Source: an uncultured Chlamydiae bacterium (GTDB lineage Bacteria; Chlamydiota; Chlamydiia; Chlamydiales; CALBHK01). Taken from it: 19,246 nt of DNA. Made by a program: the position numbers and the translations under genes. Each line of letters begins with the position of its first letter. Positions within the stretch are counted from its first letter, which is position 1. Shown one piece after another: positions 1-6,888 of the stretch. The stretch covers positions 1 through 19,246 of the forward strand of contig CALBHK010000007.1 of NCBI GenBank assembly GCA_937894565.1, in the 5' to 3' direction. The notes beneath the pieces are model-generated. The model did no database searches. It was not told where the DNA came from and saw only the letters and a program-made list of their open reading frames with translations.

Positions 1-801
1 CTTTCCGCCCACTTCAAAATGAATGAAATCTAATTTTTTAGAAAGCATTTGAAAGGATTCAATATATTTTTTTAACTTGGTGCGGTCTTCAGAGGTAAGC
101 TCATCAGCCCAATTGTCCCCAAAAGTTTCGGGGCTTAATATGGTATCAGGCACACTTTCTGTTTTAATAACTGCATAAGAGTCATTAGAGCAATCGTAAC
201 TCAAATACATGGGTAAAATTTGTTGAGCTCTTGGCCCAGCAGTTTTTTGCAATTCTTTAGGATCTGCTAAATATTCATTGGCCCAAAGGCTATCTGTGCG
301 TTGGTAGCGGTGCATGGCGCTGAAGGGAATAAAATATTTTGCTCCTACGGCCTCTGCAATATCAGCAAGCTGATCTCCCAGAGGTTTTCCCATACGAGAA
401 ATAATAGAAGGAATGAGTTCTCCCTCTTCGTTGAAAATGTGAATCATGTCTGCATCGCCATAACCTGCATAAGCTAGGGCTATAGTTGTAGGGAATTTTT
501 TAGACTCAGAAAGAATAAACTGACGTTCGCTTCCTAGAGAGACGTCGTTAAGATTGACTGCCAGTCTGCCATTGATATCTAAAAGCAAAATAGCATCTTG
601 ATTGGAGTTGGTAAGACAGCAAATGCGAATGCGATCGGTGAGTTTTACCCATTTTCTTTCAGGAAGCATTTGGGTTTTAAAGCCCATTTTTTCAAGATCT
701 TCTTTGATGCGCATTCCGTAGTGATCTGGCAAAAGAATGGTTTTTTCTTTAAAAAGATTGCTCGTTTTATCCGGTAATACACATGGAAATTTCAAAGACA
801 T
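1..801 (-). CDS. MBL-fold metallo-hydrolase (UlaG/CMAH-like), partial, 5' end missing
   Basis: The minus strand is open without a stop from 801 to the left window edge, so the 3' end lies outside. The translation resembles the middle and C-terminal half of metallo-beta-lactamase-fold proteins of the UlaG/CMP-Neu5Ac hydroxylase type: a TILLPDHYG strand, then DAILLLDINGRLAVNLND (a 'sidi.g..ilN.nD' segment), then an IPFSAMHRYQRTD segment. The metal-binding HxHxDH motif that should precede TILLPD is absent. Upstream codons before about 765 do not look like MBL sequence and overlap the beginning of a different gene on the other strand. The ATG at 801 is therefore probably not a native start, and the gene has lost its 5' part at a junction. 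Substrate cannot be told. The family call is by eye; coding status is strong, exact family moderate. Confidence 0.6.
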   Translation of the reverse strand, partial: MSLKFPCVLPDKTSNLFKEKTILLPDHYGMRIKEDLEKMGFKTQMLPERKWVKLTDRIRICCLTNSNQDAILLLDINGRLAVNLNDVSLGSERQFILSESKKFPTTIALAYAGYGDADMIHIFNEEGELIPSIISRMGKPLGDQLADIAEAVGAKYFIPFSAMHRYQRTDSLWANEYLADPKELQKTAGPRAQQILPMYLSYDCSNDSYAVIKTESVPDTILSPETFGDNWADELTSEDRTKLKKYIESFQMLSKKLDFIHFEVGGK

Positions 802-1942
802 TGTTTGTCCAGGCGTCGATATCAAGTCAACTGATGAAAATTGTCCCGGCATCAGAAAAGAAGGAAACTCTGTCTTTTTAAATGCAAAAGGTAAAAAGTC
901 ATTTATCCTACCGATGCTTGGAGCCATTGATTTTGCAGTTATTCCAAAATCTAGTGTCGATCCTTTATCGCTTAAAATATTAGACTACAAAGAAACAAGT
1001 GGTCCCTATGCAGTTGATAGTGATGATGGAAACGGAAATATTCGTTTAATACAAAATCCACATCATTATTTTTCAACAAACGATGTTGCTAAAGAAGTTA
1101 TTTTGGTTCCAACGAGTGTAAAACCCGAAGAATCAAGTCTTGCCGCTTTTAAACAAGGAAAAGTCGATCATATTACTACAATTGATGCCACTAAGCCTGA
1201 AGAGATTATCAATTTTGCACAGAATAGTTTAGATGCAGAGCTTTTGGTAACTATGAAGATTAGAACTCTCGTTTTAGTATTCACTCAAAAAGGTGAAAGC
1301 GAATTTAACGCTGCCGAACGTCGTTATATTGGCAAAAATATTAAAGCAGCATTTTCTAAAATATATAGCGGTGTCGTAGGCACGGAGCAAAGAGCTGAGT
1401 TTTTTCCGAATCTGAGTGAAGGTGGTTTGACTATAGAGCAACAAAACCGTTTTAAAATCGAATTAGAAAAAGAACTTCAAGAGCCAAAGAAAGAAATTCG
1501 ATTGGGCATCATCAGGCGTGGCTCACTGGATGAATGGGCAAATCCAATCAAAGAGTTGTTACCTCAGGTTAATGCATCACTAATTAGCTACATCCCCGAT
1601 TTTAAAACTGATCTTACGCCTGATGAGACTCCGCACGCTTTTATTGGCTTTACGGACACAGGATTTATGGAAGATATCGGCCTAATTTCGTATTCACTAA
1701 ATTCAGGTGTTTTGGGACTTAACAAAACAGAGCGTGCGAAATGGCTCGCAAGCTATATGGCTATTGACGATAAAGAAATCCGCATCAAGAAACTTAAAGA
1801 ACTTCATTTTGAGGCTTTAGCCAGGCCAAGTATTGTTCCCCTCGTGGCACTTTCCTATACGGCACTCGTAAGGAAACCCTGGAAAATCGAATTATCTGAA
1901 CTCTACGCAAATAATCAGTTATGGCGCATAAAACTCCGTTAG
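737..1942 (+). CDS. Peptide/oligopeptide ABC transporter substrate-binding protein (SBP_bac_5-like), N-terminally truncated
   Basis: A periplasmic solute-binding protein of the dipeptide/oligopeptide family (SBP_bac_5). Supporting segments, counted from the ATG at 737, are SGPYAVDSDDGNGNIRL (about 88-104, the family's 'GTGPY.v......i.l..N..Y' block) and SLAAFKQGKVDHI (134-146, the 'al..G.vDi' block). Family members are usually 500 residues or more with a signal peptide. Here about 400 codons remain and there is no signal peptide. Homology seems to start around residue 17 (near position 785); the first ~45 bases lie in sequence antisense to the MBL gene. The gene is thus a 5'-deleted remnant or an artificial join, and probably not exported as it stands. 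No permease or ATPase genes are next to it. Its 3' end overlaps the YcaO-like gene by 22 bases. Confidence 0.65.
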   Translation: MVFSLKRLLVLSGNTHGNFKDIVCPGVDIKSTDENCPGIRKEGNSVFLNAKGKKSFILPMLGAIDFAVIPKSSVDPLSLKILDYKETSGPYAVDSDDGNGNIRLIQNPHHYFSTNDVAKEVILVPTSVKPEESSLAAFKQGKVDHITTIDATKPEEIINFAQNSLDAELLVTMKIRTLVLVFTQKGESEFNAAERRYIGKNIKAAFSKIYSGVVGTEQRAEFFPNLSEGGLTIEQQNRFKIELEKELQEPKKEIRLGIIRRGSLDEWANPIKELLPQVNASLISYIPDFKTDLTPDETPHAFIGFTDTGFMEDIGLISYSLNSGVLGLNKTERAKWLASYMAIDDKEIRIKKLKELHFEALARPSIVPLVALSYTALVRKPWKIELSELYANNQLWRIKLR

Positions 1943-2736
1943 CCCAATGGCTCTATTTGAATAAATCTGAACTCCGCCCTGTCTTAACGGAGTTCAAAGG
2001 AACCGGAGAAATATCTCCCGGTCTTTATGATTTTTCCACAAAAGTCGGATGGAATGATATTGTAATTGAAGGTCGCGGGGTTGATAAAGCCAGAGATGTA
2101 GCTTTTGAGAAGTCCGTTGCAGAATGCATCGAGAGAATTATTTGCTTTGAAAAAAATATTAATTCTGTCGGTCTTGCCGTATCGGGACCGGGACATTGCT
2201 CGCGGACCCATGCGAAAAATGAGTTGTTTGAGAGATTTTACTTAAATGAACATTTAACAAAAAAATTATCCTTTAAAAAAATCAGTGTTGAAAACTCTGT
2301 TGCTAGATTATTTCTCAAATTAAATCCAAATTGCAAAGCTGAATATTTTCAGATGCAAACACCAATTCAATACTCAGGTATTGTCTGCCGAATCTCAAAT
2401 AATGATAAGTCGGCATTTGGATTTGCACTTTCAGAGTCTTTGGAAGATTCATTGAGACGGTCATTTTTAGAGGCAATTCCAAGTTTTGCGTGGTTAGCTG
2501 ATACGACTGAAAAGAATACTTCGTTTAATGAATCGCCGTGGCAAATTTCAAAAGAATTTATTTCAAAAATTTCTCCCTTATTGGATAGTGATTTAAAAAA
2601 TGAGGGCAAAATTAGCATTGAACCAGAAATTACTTTTGAGAGCATTGATTTATCCGGCATAACAATTTTGAAGTCTCTTTCTGTAGAAGCTATTAGATGT
2701 ACATTAACGGATCAAAAGGCGGAACTATGCACTTAG
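1921..2736 (+). CDS. YcaO-domain protein (short form)
   Basis: YcaO proteins are ATP-dependent enzymes that activate peptide backbone amides, best known for making azolines, thioamides or amidines in RiPP natural products. Three characteristic blocks appear in order: GRGVDKARDVAFEKSVAE followed by CIER (51-72, the 'A..sA..E.iER' motif), THAKNELFER (96-105, the 'all E.iER' motif) and GFALSESLEDSLRRSFLEA (167-185, the late 'A..ral.Ea' motif). At 271 residues it is shorter than the usual ~400 or more and lacks the proline-rich C-terminus of cyclodehydratases, so catalysis is uncertain. It starts inside the end of the solute-binding protein gene with a poor Shine-Dalgarno sequence, so it is probably translationally coupled, and it overlaps the kinase gene by 10 bases. 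No precursor peptide gene was seen beside it. Confidence 0.65.
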   Translation: MAHKTPLAQWLYLNKSELRPVLTEFKGTGEISPGLYDFSTKVGWNDIVIEGRGVDKARDVAFEKSVAECIERIICFEKNINSVGLAVSGPGHCSRTHAKNELFERFYLNEHLTKKLSFKKISVENSVARLFLKLNPNCKAEYFQMQTPIQYSGIVCRISNNDKSAFGFALSESLEDSLRRSFLEAIPSFAWLADTTEKNTSFNESPWQISKEFISKISPLLDSDLKNEGKISIEPEITFESIDLSGITILKSLSVEAIRCTLTDQKAELCT

Positions 2737-4286
2737 TATCGCCAGCGGAGCGAATTCGATCATTTGAAAAAAAACAGATTTTAGTCTCCTCGCTTGTACT
2801 ATTGATTTTTTTTGGATTGGCATTAATTTCAAACACACTTTATATTCAATCAGTATCCGATGATACCACGAAACTTATTTCTCGCTTCATCAAAATCGGT
2901 GATTTCCGCGAGGTTTCTCTAATTCTTCAAGACACAAGACTTTCAAAATTTAATAGTATTAGATACAAATCATCCGTCGAGGGACGTTCCTTTGTTTTGC
3001 CCCCTAGCTCAGACATTGCTAAAAATAAAACCTTCTGGAACATTGTTTCGTCTGATGAGTATTCCACTCTTGTTACAAATGAACTCAGTGACGGTCTAAA
3101 CGACGTTATTATTTATGAGTATTCGCGCTTTAGATTTGTTCACTACGCTTTTTTCATTTGGCTTATTTTAAATTTAGTTTCAATTCCGCAAACTAGTTTT
3201 ATGAAAAAGCGCCTTGTTGAGCAATTTCAAAGCGATTTAGATTTACAAAAGAAGATTGCTAAAAGTGAGATTGCCCATCAAGTCCGACACAATTTACGAA
3301 CTCCACTGGCTGCGCTTATGAGAATTCCTAACCGATTACCGGCTACGGTTGCGAAAGATAGGGATTTACTCAACGTAACTATAAACCAAATTAAAGACTT
3401 AGTTGCAAAACTTGATGATAAAAAATCAGAGGAATTGTCGAGCGAAACGTCTGAAAATCTGTACTCTACGTTGGTGCAAGCTAGGCACGAACTTGATCTA
3501 TTCGTTCCTAAAGGAATCGAATTTCGGTTTGAAATTGATGATATGATTTCGTCGTGCCTAGTGACCCACGTCCCTGTTGAGATGCGCTCGATTCTTGGCA
3601 ATCTTGTTACAAACTCAATTGAAGCAATGAGCGGAACAGGACGCATTAATGTTCGGTGCCGAGATCTGGGTGCTGAAATTGAGATTCTTGTTTCTGATTC
3701 TGGATGCGGTATCAATAAGGACGTGCAGCTACATATTTTTGAAAAAGATTTTTCCTTTGGTAAAAAAAATGGAACTGGTGTTGGGCTCTGGCATGCAAAG
3801 GAGTTTATTACTTCTTGGAATGGAACTATTGGTGTTCAGTCAACAACAGGTCTTGGAACAAAATTAACCATTAGGTTGCCAATCGAAGATCGTGAAGCTT
3901 GGTATTTGCCAAGACTCAAATTTACCTCAAGTTCAAAAATATTTGTCTTAGACGATCAGGAGTCTGGTCGTGCTTTATGGCAATTGAAATTTGATGATAC
4001 CGAGCTGCTCAAGCAAACTACATTCATGGGCCATGGAAACGATTTGACGACCGTTATTCATGAAATAGAGGAATCACCCCAAGAAAGCGTCTTGCTTTTT
4101 GACTACGACTTGGGTGGTGGTGGAAATACGGGGCTCGATTGGCTTCAAAAAATGCCCAAAGTGGCAACCCGGTGTTTAGTGACGGGTCACTTTGATAACG
4201 AGACGGTTCAGGCGTCTTGCCTGGAATATGGCGTTTATCTGATACCTAAGAGCCAGATCGCGGACATTCCGTTAGTCGTAGTTTGA
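2727..4286 (+). CDS. Membrane hybrid histidine kinase with C-terminal receiver domain
   Basis: A sensor kinase of 519 residues. Membrane segments lie at about 18-40 and 137-154 with a ~95-residue extracytoplasmic loop. The H-box RHNLRTPL carries H188. The ATPase domain shows the N-box GNLVTNSIEAM (291-301), G1 DSGCGI (324-329) and G2 GTGVGL (349-354). A C-terminal receiver-like domain follows: the acidic pair D409/D410, phosphoacceptor candidate D459 in LLFDYDL, T486 in LVTGH and K508. The start at 2727 is preferred over an in-frame ATG at 2697 because an AAGGCGG Shine-Dalgarno sequence sits just upstream and the longer form would run deep into the YcaO gene. There is no separate response regulator with an output domain in the window. 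The link to the two upstream genes (solute sensing and a peptide-modifying enzyme) is inferred from overlap only. Confidence 0.85.
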   Translation: MHLVSPAERIRSFEKKQILVSSLVLLIFFGLALISNTLYIQSVSDDTTKLISRFIKIGDFREVSLILQDTRLSKFNSIRYKSSVEGRSFVLPPSSDIAKNKTFWNIVSSDEYSTLVTNELSDGLNDVIIYEYSRFRFVHYAFFIWLILNLVSIPQTSFMKKRLVEQFQSDLDLQKKIAKSEIAHQVRHNLRTPLAALMRIPNRLPATVAKDRDLLNVTINQIKDLVAKLDDKKSEELSSETSENLYSTLVQARHELDLFVPKGIEFRFEIDDMISSCLVTHVPVEMRSILGNLVTNSIEAMSGTGRINVRCRDLGAEIEILVSDSGCGINKDVQLHIFEKDFSFGKKNGTGVGLWHAKEFITSWNGTIGVQSTTGLGTKLTIRLPIEDREAWYLPRLKFTSSSKIFVLDDQESGRALWQLKFDDTELLKQTTFMGHGNDLTTVIHEIEESPQESVLLFDYDLGGGGNTGLDWLQKMPKVATRCLVTGHFDNETVQASCLEYGVYLIPKSQIADIPLVVV

Positions 4287-4324
4287 GATTTTGAATTGAC
4301 TGGTTCCCGCTCTAAAACCGCTAG

Positions 4325-4516
4325 TTAATCCTCTATTAAATCCTTAATACTAACATCTAAGGCCTTTGCCCATTTTTCCAATGTTGATAGTCTTGGATCG
4401 TAATTGGGTTTAAAAAATCTCGTAATATTTGAATATGGAGTATCGATTAATTTTGCAAATCGATACTTCGTCATCTTCTTTTCTTTGAGCACTTTTGATA
4501 AACAAATCTTCGCCAC
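4325..4516 (-). CDS. Small Cro/CI-type helix-turn-helix regulator
   Basis: A 63-residue single-domain HTH_XRE protein. The helix-turn-helix spans roughly residues 7-45: LSKVLKEKKMTKYRFAKLI, then the recognition part DTPYSNITRFF, then TLEKWAKALDV. The start is taken as GTG at 4516 because helix 1 would be cut by the internal ATG (residue 15). No Shine-Dalgarno sequence is seen upstream of the GTG, so the mRNA may be leaderless or weakly translated. It is transcribed divergently from the gene at 4601, and the shared intergenic DNA carries a palindrome, a typical lysogeny/conjugation switch layout. The likely role is repression of its own promoter and the opposite one. Confidence 0.75.
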   Translation of the reverse strand: MAKICLSKVLKEKKMTKYRFAKLIDTPYSNITRFFKPNYDPRLSTLEKWAKALDVSIKDLIED

Positions 4517-4600
4517 AGAAAAATTATCTGCGACACGTCTCGTTTAATATAGATATATAATTTGATACCTATAATATAGGATATATATTAGGTGCCATAT
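4517..4600. promoter_or_regulatory. Divergent promoter/operator region
   Basis: This AT-rich spacer separates two divergent HTH genes. It contains a 13-bp palindrome, CCTATAATATAGG (4568-4580), that overlaps a perfect TATAAT hexamer (4570-4575), and a second TATAAT at 4556-4561. No convincing -35 boxes are visible for either strand. The palindrome position over a possible -10 element suits a repressor operator. Operator function is inferred. Confidence 0.5.
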
Positions 4601-4858
4601 ATGAGTCAAATAGAATTGCTAAATTGTAAACTAAGCCAATTAATTAGAACCGCCATGGAAACTCATAATCTAGATTGTCACAAATTGTCTCTAGTCATTA
4701 AAATTCATCCATCAGGCATCACTAGAATACAAAATAACACGTGTTTTGTTCCGGTTCGGCTTTTATATAAACTGATGTCTGCACTTAAATTGGATGAATA
4801 TGGAATTTATCTAACGACCCGCTACGAAATTGAAAGATTTTTGGAGCTGGATCTATGA
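4601..4858 (+). CDS. Putative Cro-like HTH protein
   Basis: An 85-residue protein with a helix-turn-helix-like pattern: LSQLIRTAMETHNLDCHKL, then SLVIKIHPSGITRIQNN, then a trailing helix RLLYKLMSALKLDEY. The start at ATG 4601 is preferred because AGGTG (4590-4594) lies six bases upstream; the in-frame GTG at 4592 is an alternative that would add three residues. Placed opposite the minus-strand HTH gene, it could be the antagonist of that regulator. Its stop overlaps the start of the next gene (ATGA). The family match is weaker than for the minus-strand gene. Confidence 0.6.
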   Translation: MSQIELLNCKLSQLIRTAMETHNLDCHKLSLVIKIHPSGITRIQNNTCFVPVRLLYKLMSALKLDEYGIYLTTRYEIERFLELDL

Positions 4859-5061
4859 AAAAAAAATTTGAATTTCCAAAGTCTGACAAATTGAGAATTC
4901 TTTCGCTAAAGACTTATGGAATTGCTCATTTGATCGAGTTACAAGGACTAGCTCAGGGGCCATCAGAGAACCAAGAAGACGTATTTTATGGCATCAGTAT
5001 CATTCTTAGGGAAGTTGCAGATGCACTGAAAGAAGTTTCTAATCAAATTGAATCCGAATAA
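4855..5061 (+). CDS. Small protein of unknown function
   Basis: Not recognised. It has 68 residues and is predicted soluble and largely helical, with an acidic amphipathic C-terminal helix (ILREVADALKEVSNQIESE). Its ATG overlaps the stop of the HTH gene by 4 bases (ATGA), indicating translational coupling. Context suggests an accessory to the regulatory pair. A terminator-like hairpin follows 34 bases downstream, which would make it the last gene of a two-gene transcript. Confidence 0.6.
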   Translation: MKKKFEFPKSDKLRILSLKTYGIAHLIELQGLAQGPSENQEDVFYGISIILREVADALKEVSNQIESE

Positions 5062-5094
5062 TTGAATTTAAAAGATAAAACTTACTGTCCGTCG

Positions 5095-5149
5095 AGACTG
5101 GCACAATTTCACTTCCGCCATGGCGGTCTCCCGCCAGTCTTTAATTTTT
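5095..5149 (+). terminator. Terminator-like hairpin
   Basis: AGACTGGC (5095-5102) pairs perfectly with GCCAGTCT (5133-5140), followed by TTAATTTTT. Inside the loop is a 12-bp perfect palindrome, CCGCCATGGCGG (5115-5126), and an alternative stem GGCGG/CCGCC (5122-5126 with 5131-5135). The long loop makes it less typical than a textbook terminator; alternative folds suggest a possible switch. It would end the transcript of 4601-5061. Confidence 0.5.
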
Positions 5150-5381
5150 GACTTAACCTATTAAATCTCCTTCAAATTCCAAAAATCAGGGGTGGCGACC
5201 AGTCGCCAGTGGCTCATCTGTGCTCAATTCATTCAAATTTTAAAAATTCAAAATCTATTCAGACACTTATCTAGCTACGGCACATGCTGCGGCCAAGATG
5301 CCTACCTCTTGCAATCTATATATGTGAAAGGTCGTTCGCAGTTGAACGAACTCACTAACAAATAACTAAGGAGGTGCATTT
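5150..5381 (+). promoter_or_regulatory. Leader/promoter region of the type IV secretion operon
   Basis: No gene is seen here. It holds a GGCGAC/GTCGCC hairpin with a 2-base loop (5194-5207), an AT-rich run with a TATATA box near 5317, and an inverted repeat TCGTTC/GAACGA with a 6-base spacer (5332-5349) just before the first gene. A strong Shine-Dalgarno sequence, AAGGAGGTG, starts at 5368. No clean -35/-10 pair was found, so the exact promoter is not placed. The two inverted repeats could be regulator sites or part of a transfer origin. Confidence 0.4.
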
Positions 5382-5594
5382 ATGAATGCAAAAGAAAAAA
5401 CAAATACTACGAAAGATTCCGTGGAACTCGATTTCAGTCTGATCTCAGTAGAAAAGGCCACGCCCATTCGCCTTTGGCAGAGGTTCAAAAAATCTTTCTC
5501 TGCTCCAGAAGAGCTAACAGTTCGCGATTGGGAACGTCTTGAATCAAAACCATTTCGCAAGCAATGCGAAGAAAATCAATGGAGGAATTTCTAA
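5382..5594 (+). CDS. Small hypothetical protein, first gene of the T4SS operon
   Basis: Not recognised. It has 70 residues, is hydrophilic with no signal peptide or membrane segment, and shows a charged C-terminus. The start is well supported by AAGGAGGTG nine bases upstream. The same 20-base leader, Shine-Dalgarno sequence plus start codon, recurs before the VirB8-like gene at 10941. The TAA stop shares one base with the next ATG (TAATG). Confidence 0.6.
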   Translation: MNAKEKTNTTKDSVELDFSLISVEKATPIRLWQRFKKSFSAPEELTVRDWERLESKPFRKQCEENQWRNF

Positions 5595-5845
5595 TGTCTC
5601 GAACTCTAAAAGATAAACGCGATATTTATCGAACAGAACAAGAACTTGTCGTGCGAAGAAAACCAAGTCCAATGCTTAAACGCCGTTACTTAAATTTCAA
5701 ACAAACTGGTGCTCCTGTTGACGGTGAATCATGCCCCGAGTGTGGTGGGTTGACTGACTTTCAAAACGGATACTTAACCTGCTCTGAATGTGGATGGACC
5801 GAAGATGTCGTTGAGATGTTTGAAATGGAAAGGTTTTCAGCATGA
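5594..5845 (+). CDS. Small zinc-ribbon protein
   Basis: An 83-residue protein with a basic N-terminal half (RRKPSPMLKRRY) and a CPEC...CSEC zinc ribbon, with two CxxC knuckles 15 residues apart (C to C), near the C-terminus. The start at 5594 is chosen over an upstream in-frame ATG at 5564 because GGAGGA precedes it and it abuts the previous stop. Zinc ribbons of this size often bind nucleic acid or act as protein adaptors. A role in conjugation control is inferred only from its place at the head of the secretion operon. It overlaps the following gene by ATGA. Confidence 0.65.
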   Translation: MSRTLKDKRDIYRTEQELVVRRKPSPMLKRRYLNFKQTGAPVDGESCPECGGLTDFQNGYLTCSECGWTEDVVEMFEMERFSA

Positions 5846-6255
5846 ATAATACTAATGAATTTCTACCCAGCAATGTCGTGCCAATCAGAAAATCTGAAAA
5901 GTTTGGCGTTTATACCGGAGTGGTTACCTCTTCTGGTGAAGTGATCGAGGGCGAAAGTGTCGGTGTGGCTTATCTTAAGACGGGATCTAAAAAATTTCGC
6001 CTTAAACTATTTACCCATCCAATTACGCAGTATTTTGTCGTGCCCGATGAGACCAATAACGAACGATATTTAGTTCTTAGCCTTGAAGAATATCAGGTAT
6101 CCACGGGGGAGATGAAATCTAGTTGGTATCGAGTCGGAGAAGGCAAACTTGTTGGAAGTTTTATCGCTCTTAGAATCCAGCTTCTTTCAGAAAGCCTATT
6201 TTTATGTTTGTTCCCTGAAAAACCAGAACGAATGGAGGATTCTATTGCATCTTAA
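5842..6255 (+). CDS. Hypothetical protein, T4SS operon
   Basis: Not recognised. It has 137 residues and is predicted to be a soluble, beta-rich cytoplasmic protein with no signal peptide (GVYTGVVTSSGEVIEG and KKFRLKLFTHP look like beta strands). It is coupled to the zinc-ribbon gene through an ATGA overlap. The coding frame ends 25 bases before the VirB2-like gene. Position between the operon head and the pilin suggests an accessory role. Confidence 0.55.
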   Translation: MNNTNEFLPSNVVPIRKSEKFGVYTGVVTSSGEVIEGESVGVAYLKTGSKKFRLKLFTHPITQYFVVPDETNNERYLVLSLEEYQVSTGEMKSSWYRVGEGKLVGSFIALRIQLLSESLFLCLFPEKPERMEDSIAS

Positions 6256-6280
6256 AAAATTTAACAAAGGAGGCATAGTT

Positions 6281-6565
6281 ATGAATAAAAAATATTTACT
6301 TTTTACGCTTATGTTAACTAGCGCGCTGTTAGTAGTTCCAGAACTTGGACTTGCTAGCGTTGAATCATCACTTATGGGAATTCAGACGAAGTTGACGCGT
6401 GTGATTCTACCGACACTATCCATTATCGGTATTGCATGGGCGGCCTTCAGCTTGATGAGTGGAAATGAAAAAGCAAAAACCCATATGTGGTATGCAATTC
6501 TAGGAAGTATCTTAGGATTTGGCGCGCAGGCGATTGTGGACTTTATATCGCAGACGGTGCGCTAA
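6281..6565 (+). CDS. virB2: VirB2/TrbC-like pilin subunit
   Basis: A 94-residue precursor with the compact layout of conjugative pilins: signal peptide (about 1-25, likely cut after LGLA) and two hydrophobic helices at about 41-60 and 71-88 joined by a short basic loop (NEKAKTH). In VirB systems this subunit polymerises into the pilus. The start at 6281 has AAAGGAGG upstream; a longer in-frame reading from 6149 would run through the end of the previous gene and is unlikely. It is followed directly by VirB3-like and VirB4-like genes, the normal order. The symbol reflects position and architecture rather than a sequence motif. Confidence 0.75.
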   Translation: MNKKYLLFTLMLTSALLVVPELGLASVESSLMGIQTKLTRVILPTLSIIGIAWAAFSLMSGNEKAKTHMWYAILGSILGFGAQAIVDFISQTVR

Positions 6566-6888
6566 TGAGCGATACTCATTTACTTACTTCATCCGTACCA
6601 AGAACACTTGAAACCAAAAACAAGATTTTAGGTCTAGAGCTTTCCGATGTGTTGATCTTACTTTTAAATTTGTCAGTTCAAAATTTAATTTTTGGATCAA
6701 CCTCAATGAAAATTCCAATGGTTTTTGGAACAAGTCTCGGGCTGTTTCTAGTTTTGTTTCTATTTAAAAAAGGAAAGCCCGATTTATTTTTGCAACATTA
6801 TTTTGAGCACATGATCTCACCGACGGTTTTTTCGGCGAATGCCAACGATAGTCAGTACAGAAAATTTAACAAAGGGGGTAAACTATGA
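6565..6888 (+). CDS. virB3: VirB3/TrbD-like inner-membrane protein
   Basis: A 107-residue protein with two hydrophobic stretches (about 24-43 and 50-67) and then KKGKPDLFLQHYF (68-80), which resembles the 'GKP..yL.h' tail of VirB3/TraL proteins. VirB3 is a small membrane partner of the VirB4 ATPase. It starts at 6565, sharing one base with the pilin stop (TAATG), and its end overlaps the VirB4 start by ATGA. A longer in-frame reading from 6487 would lie inside the pilin gene. Confidence 0.75.
   Translation: MSDTHLLTSSVPRTLETKNKILGLELSDVLILLLNLSVQNLIFGSTSMKIPMVFGTSLGLFLVLFLFKKGKPDLFLQHYFEHMISPTVFSANANDSQYRKFNKGGKL

Noticed and set aside
301..330. GGTAGCGGTGCATGG as a possible left copy of the tRNA-end core
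   Set aside because: It shares only a few bases with TGGTAGTGAGAGG and lies in the MBL coding sequence; no direct repeat of useful length was found.
3278..3715. 145-codon minus-strand frame within the kinase gene
   Set aside because: It lies antisense to conserved kinase motifs and has no recognisable domain; a shadow frame.
4287..4324. Possible terminator between the kinase gene and the convergent HTH gene
   Set aside because: Only very short, gapped complementarity (GGTT/AACC) and no T-run; not enough to call.
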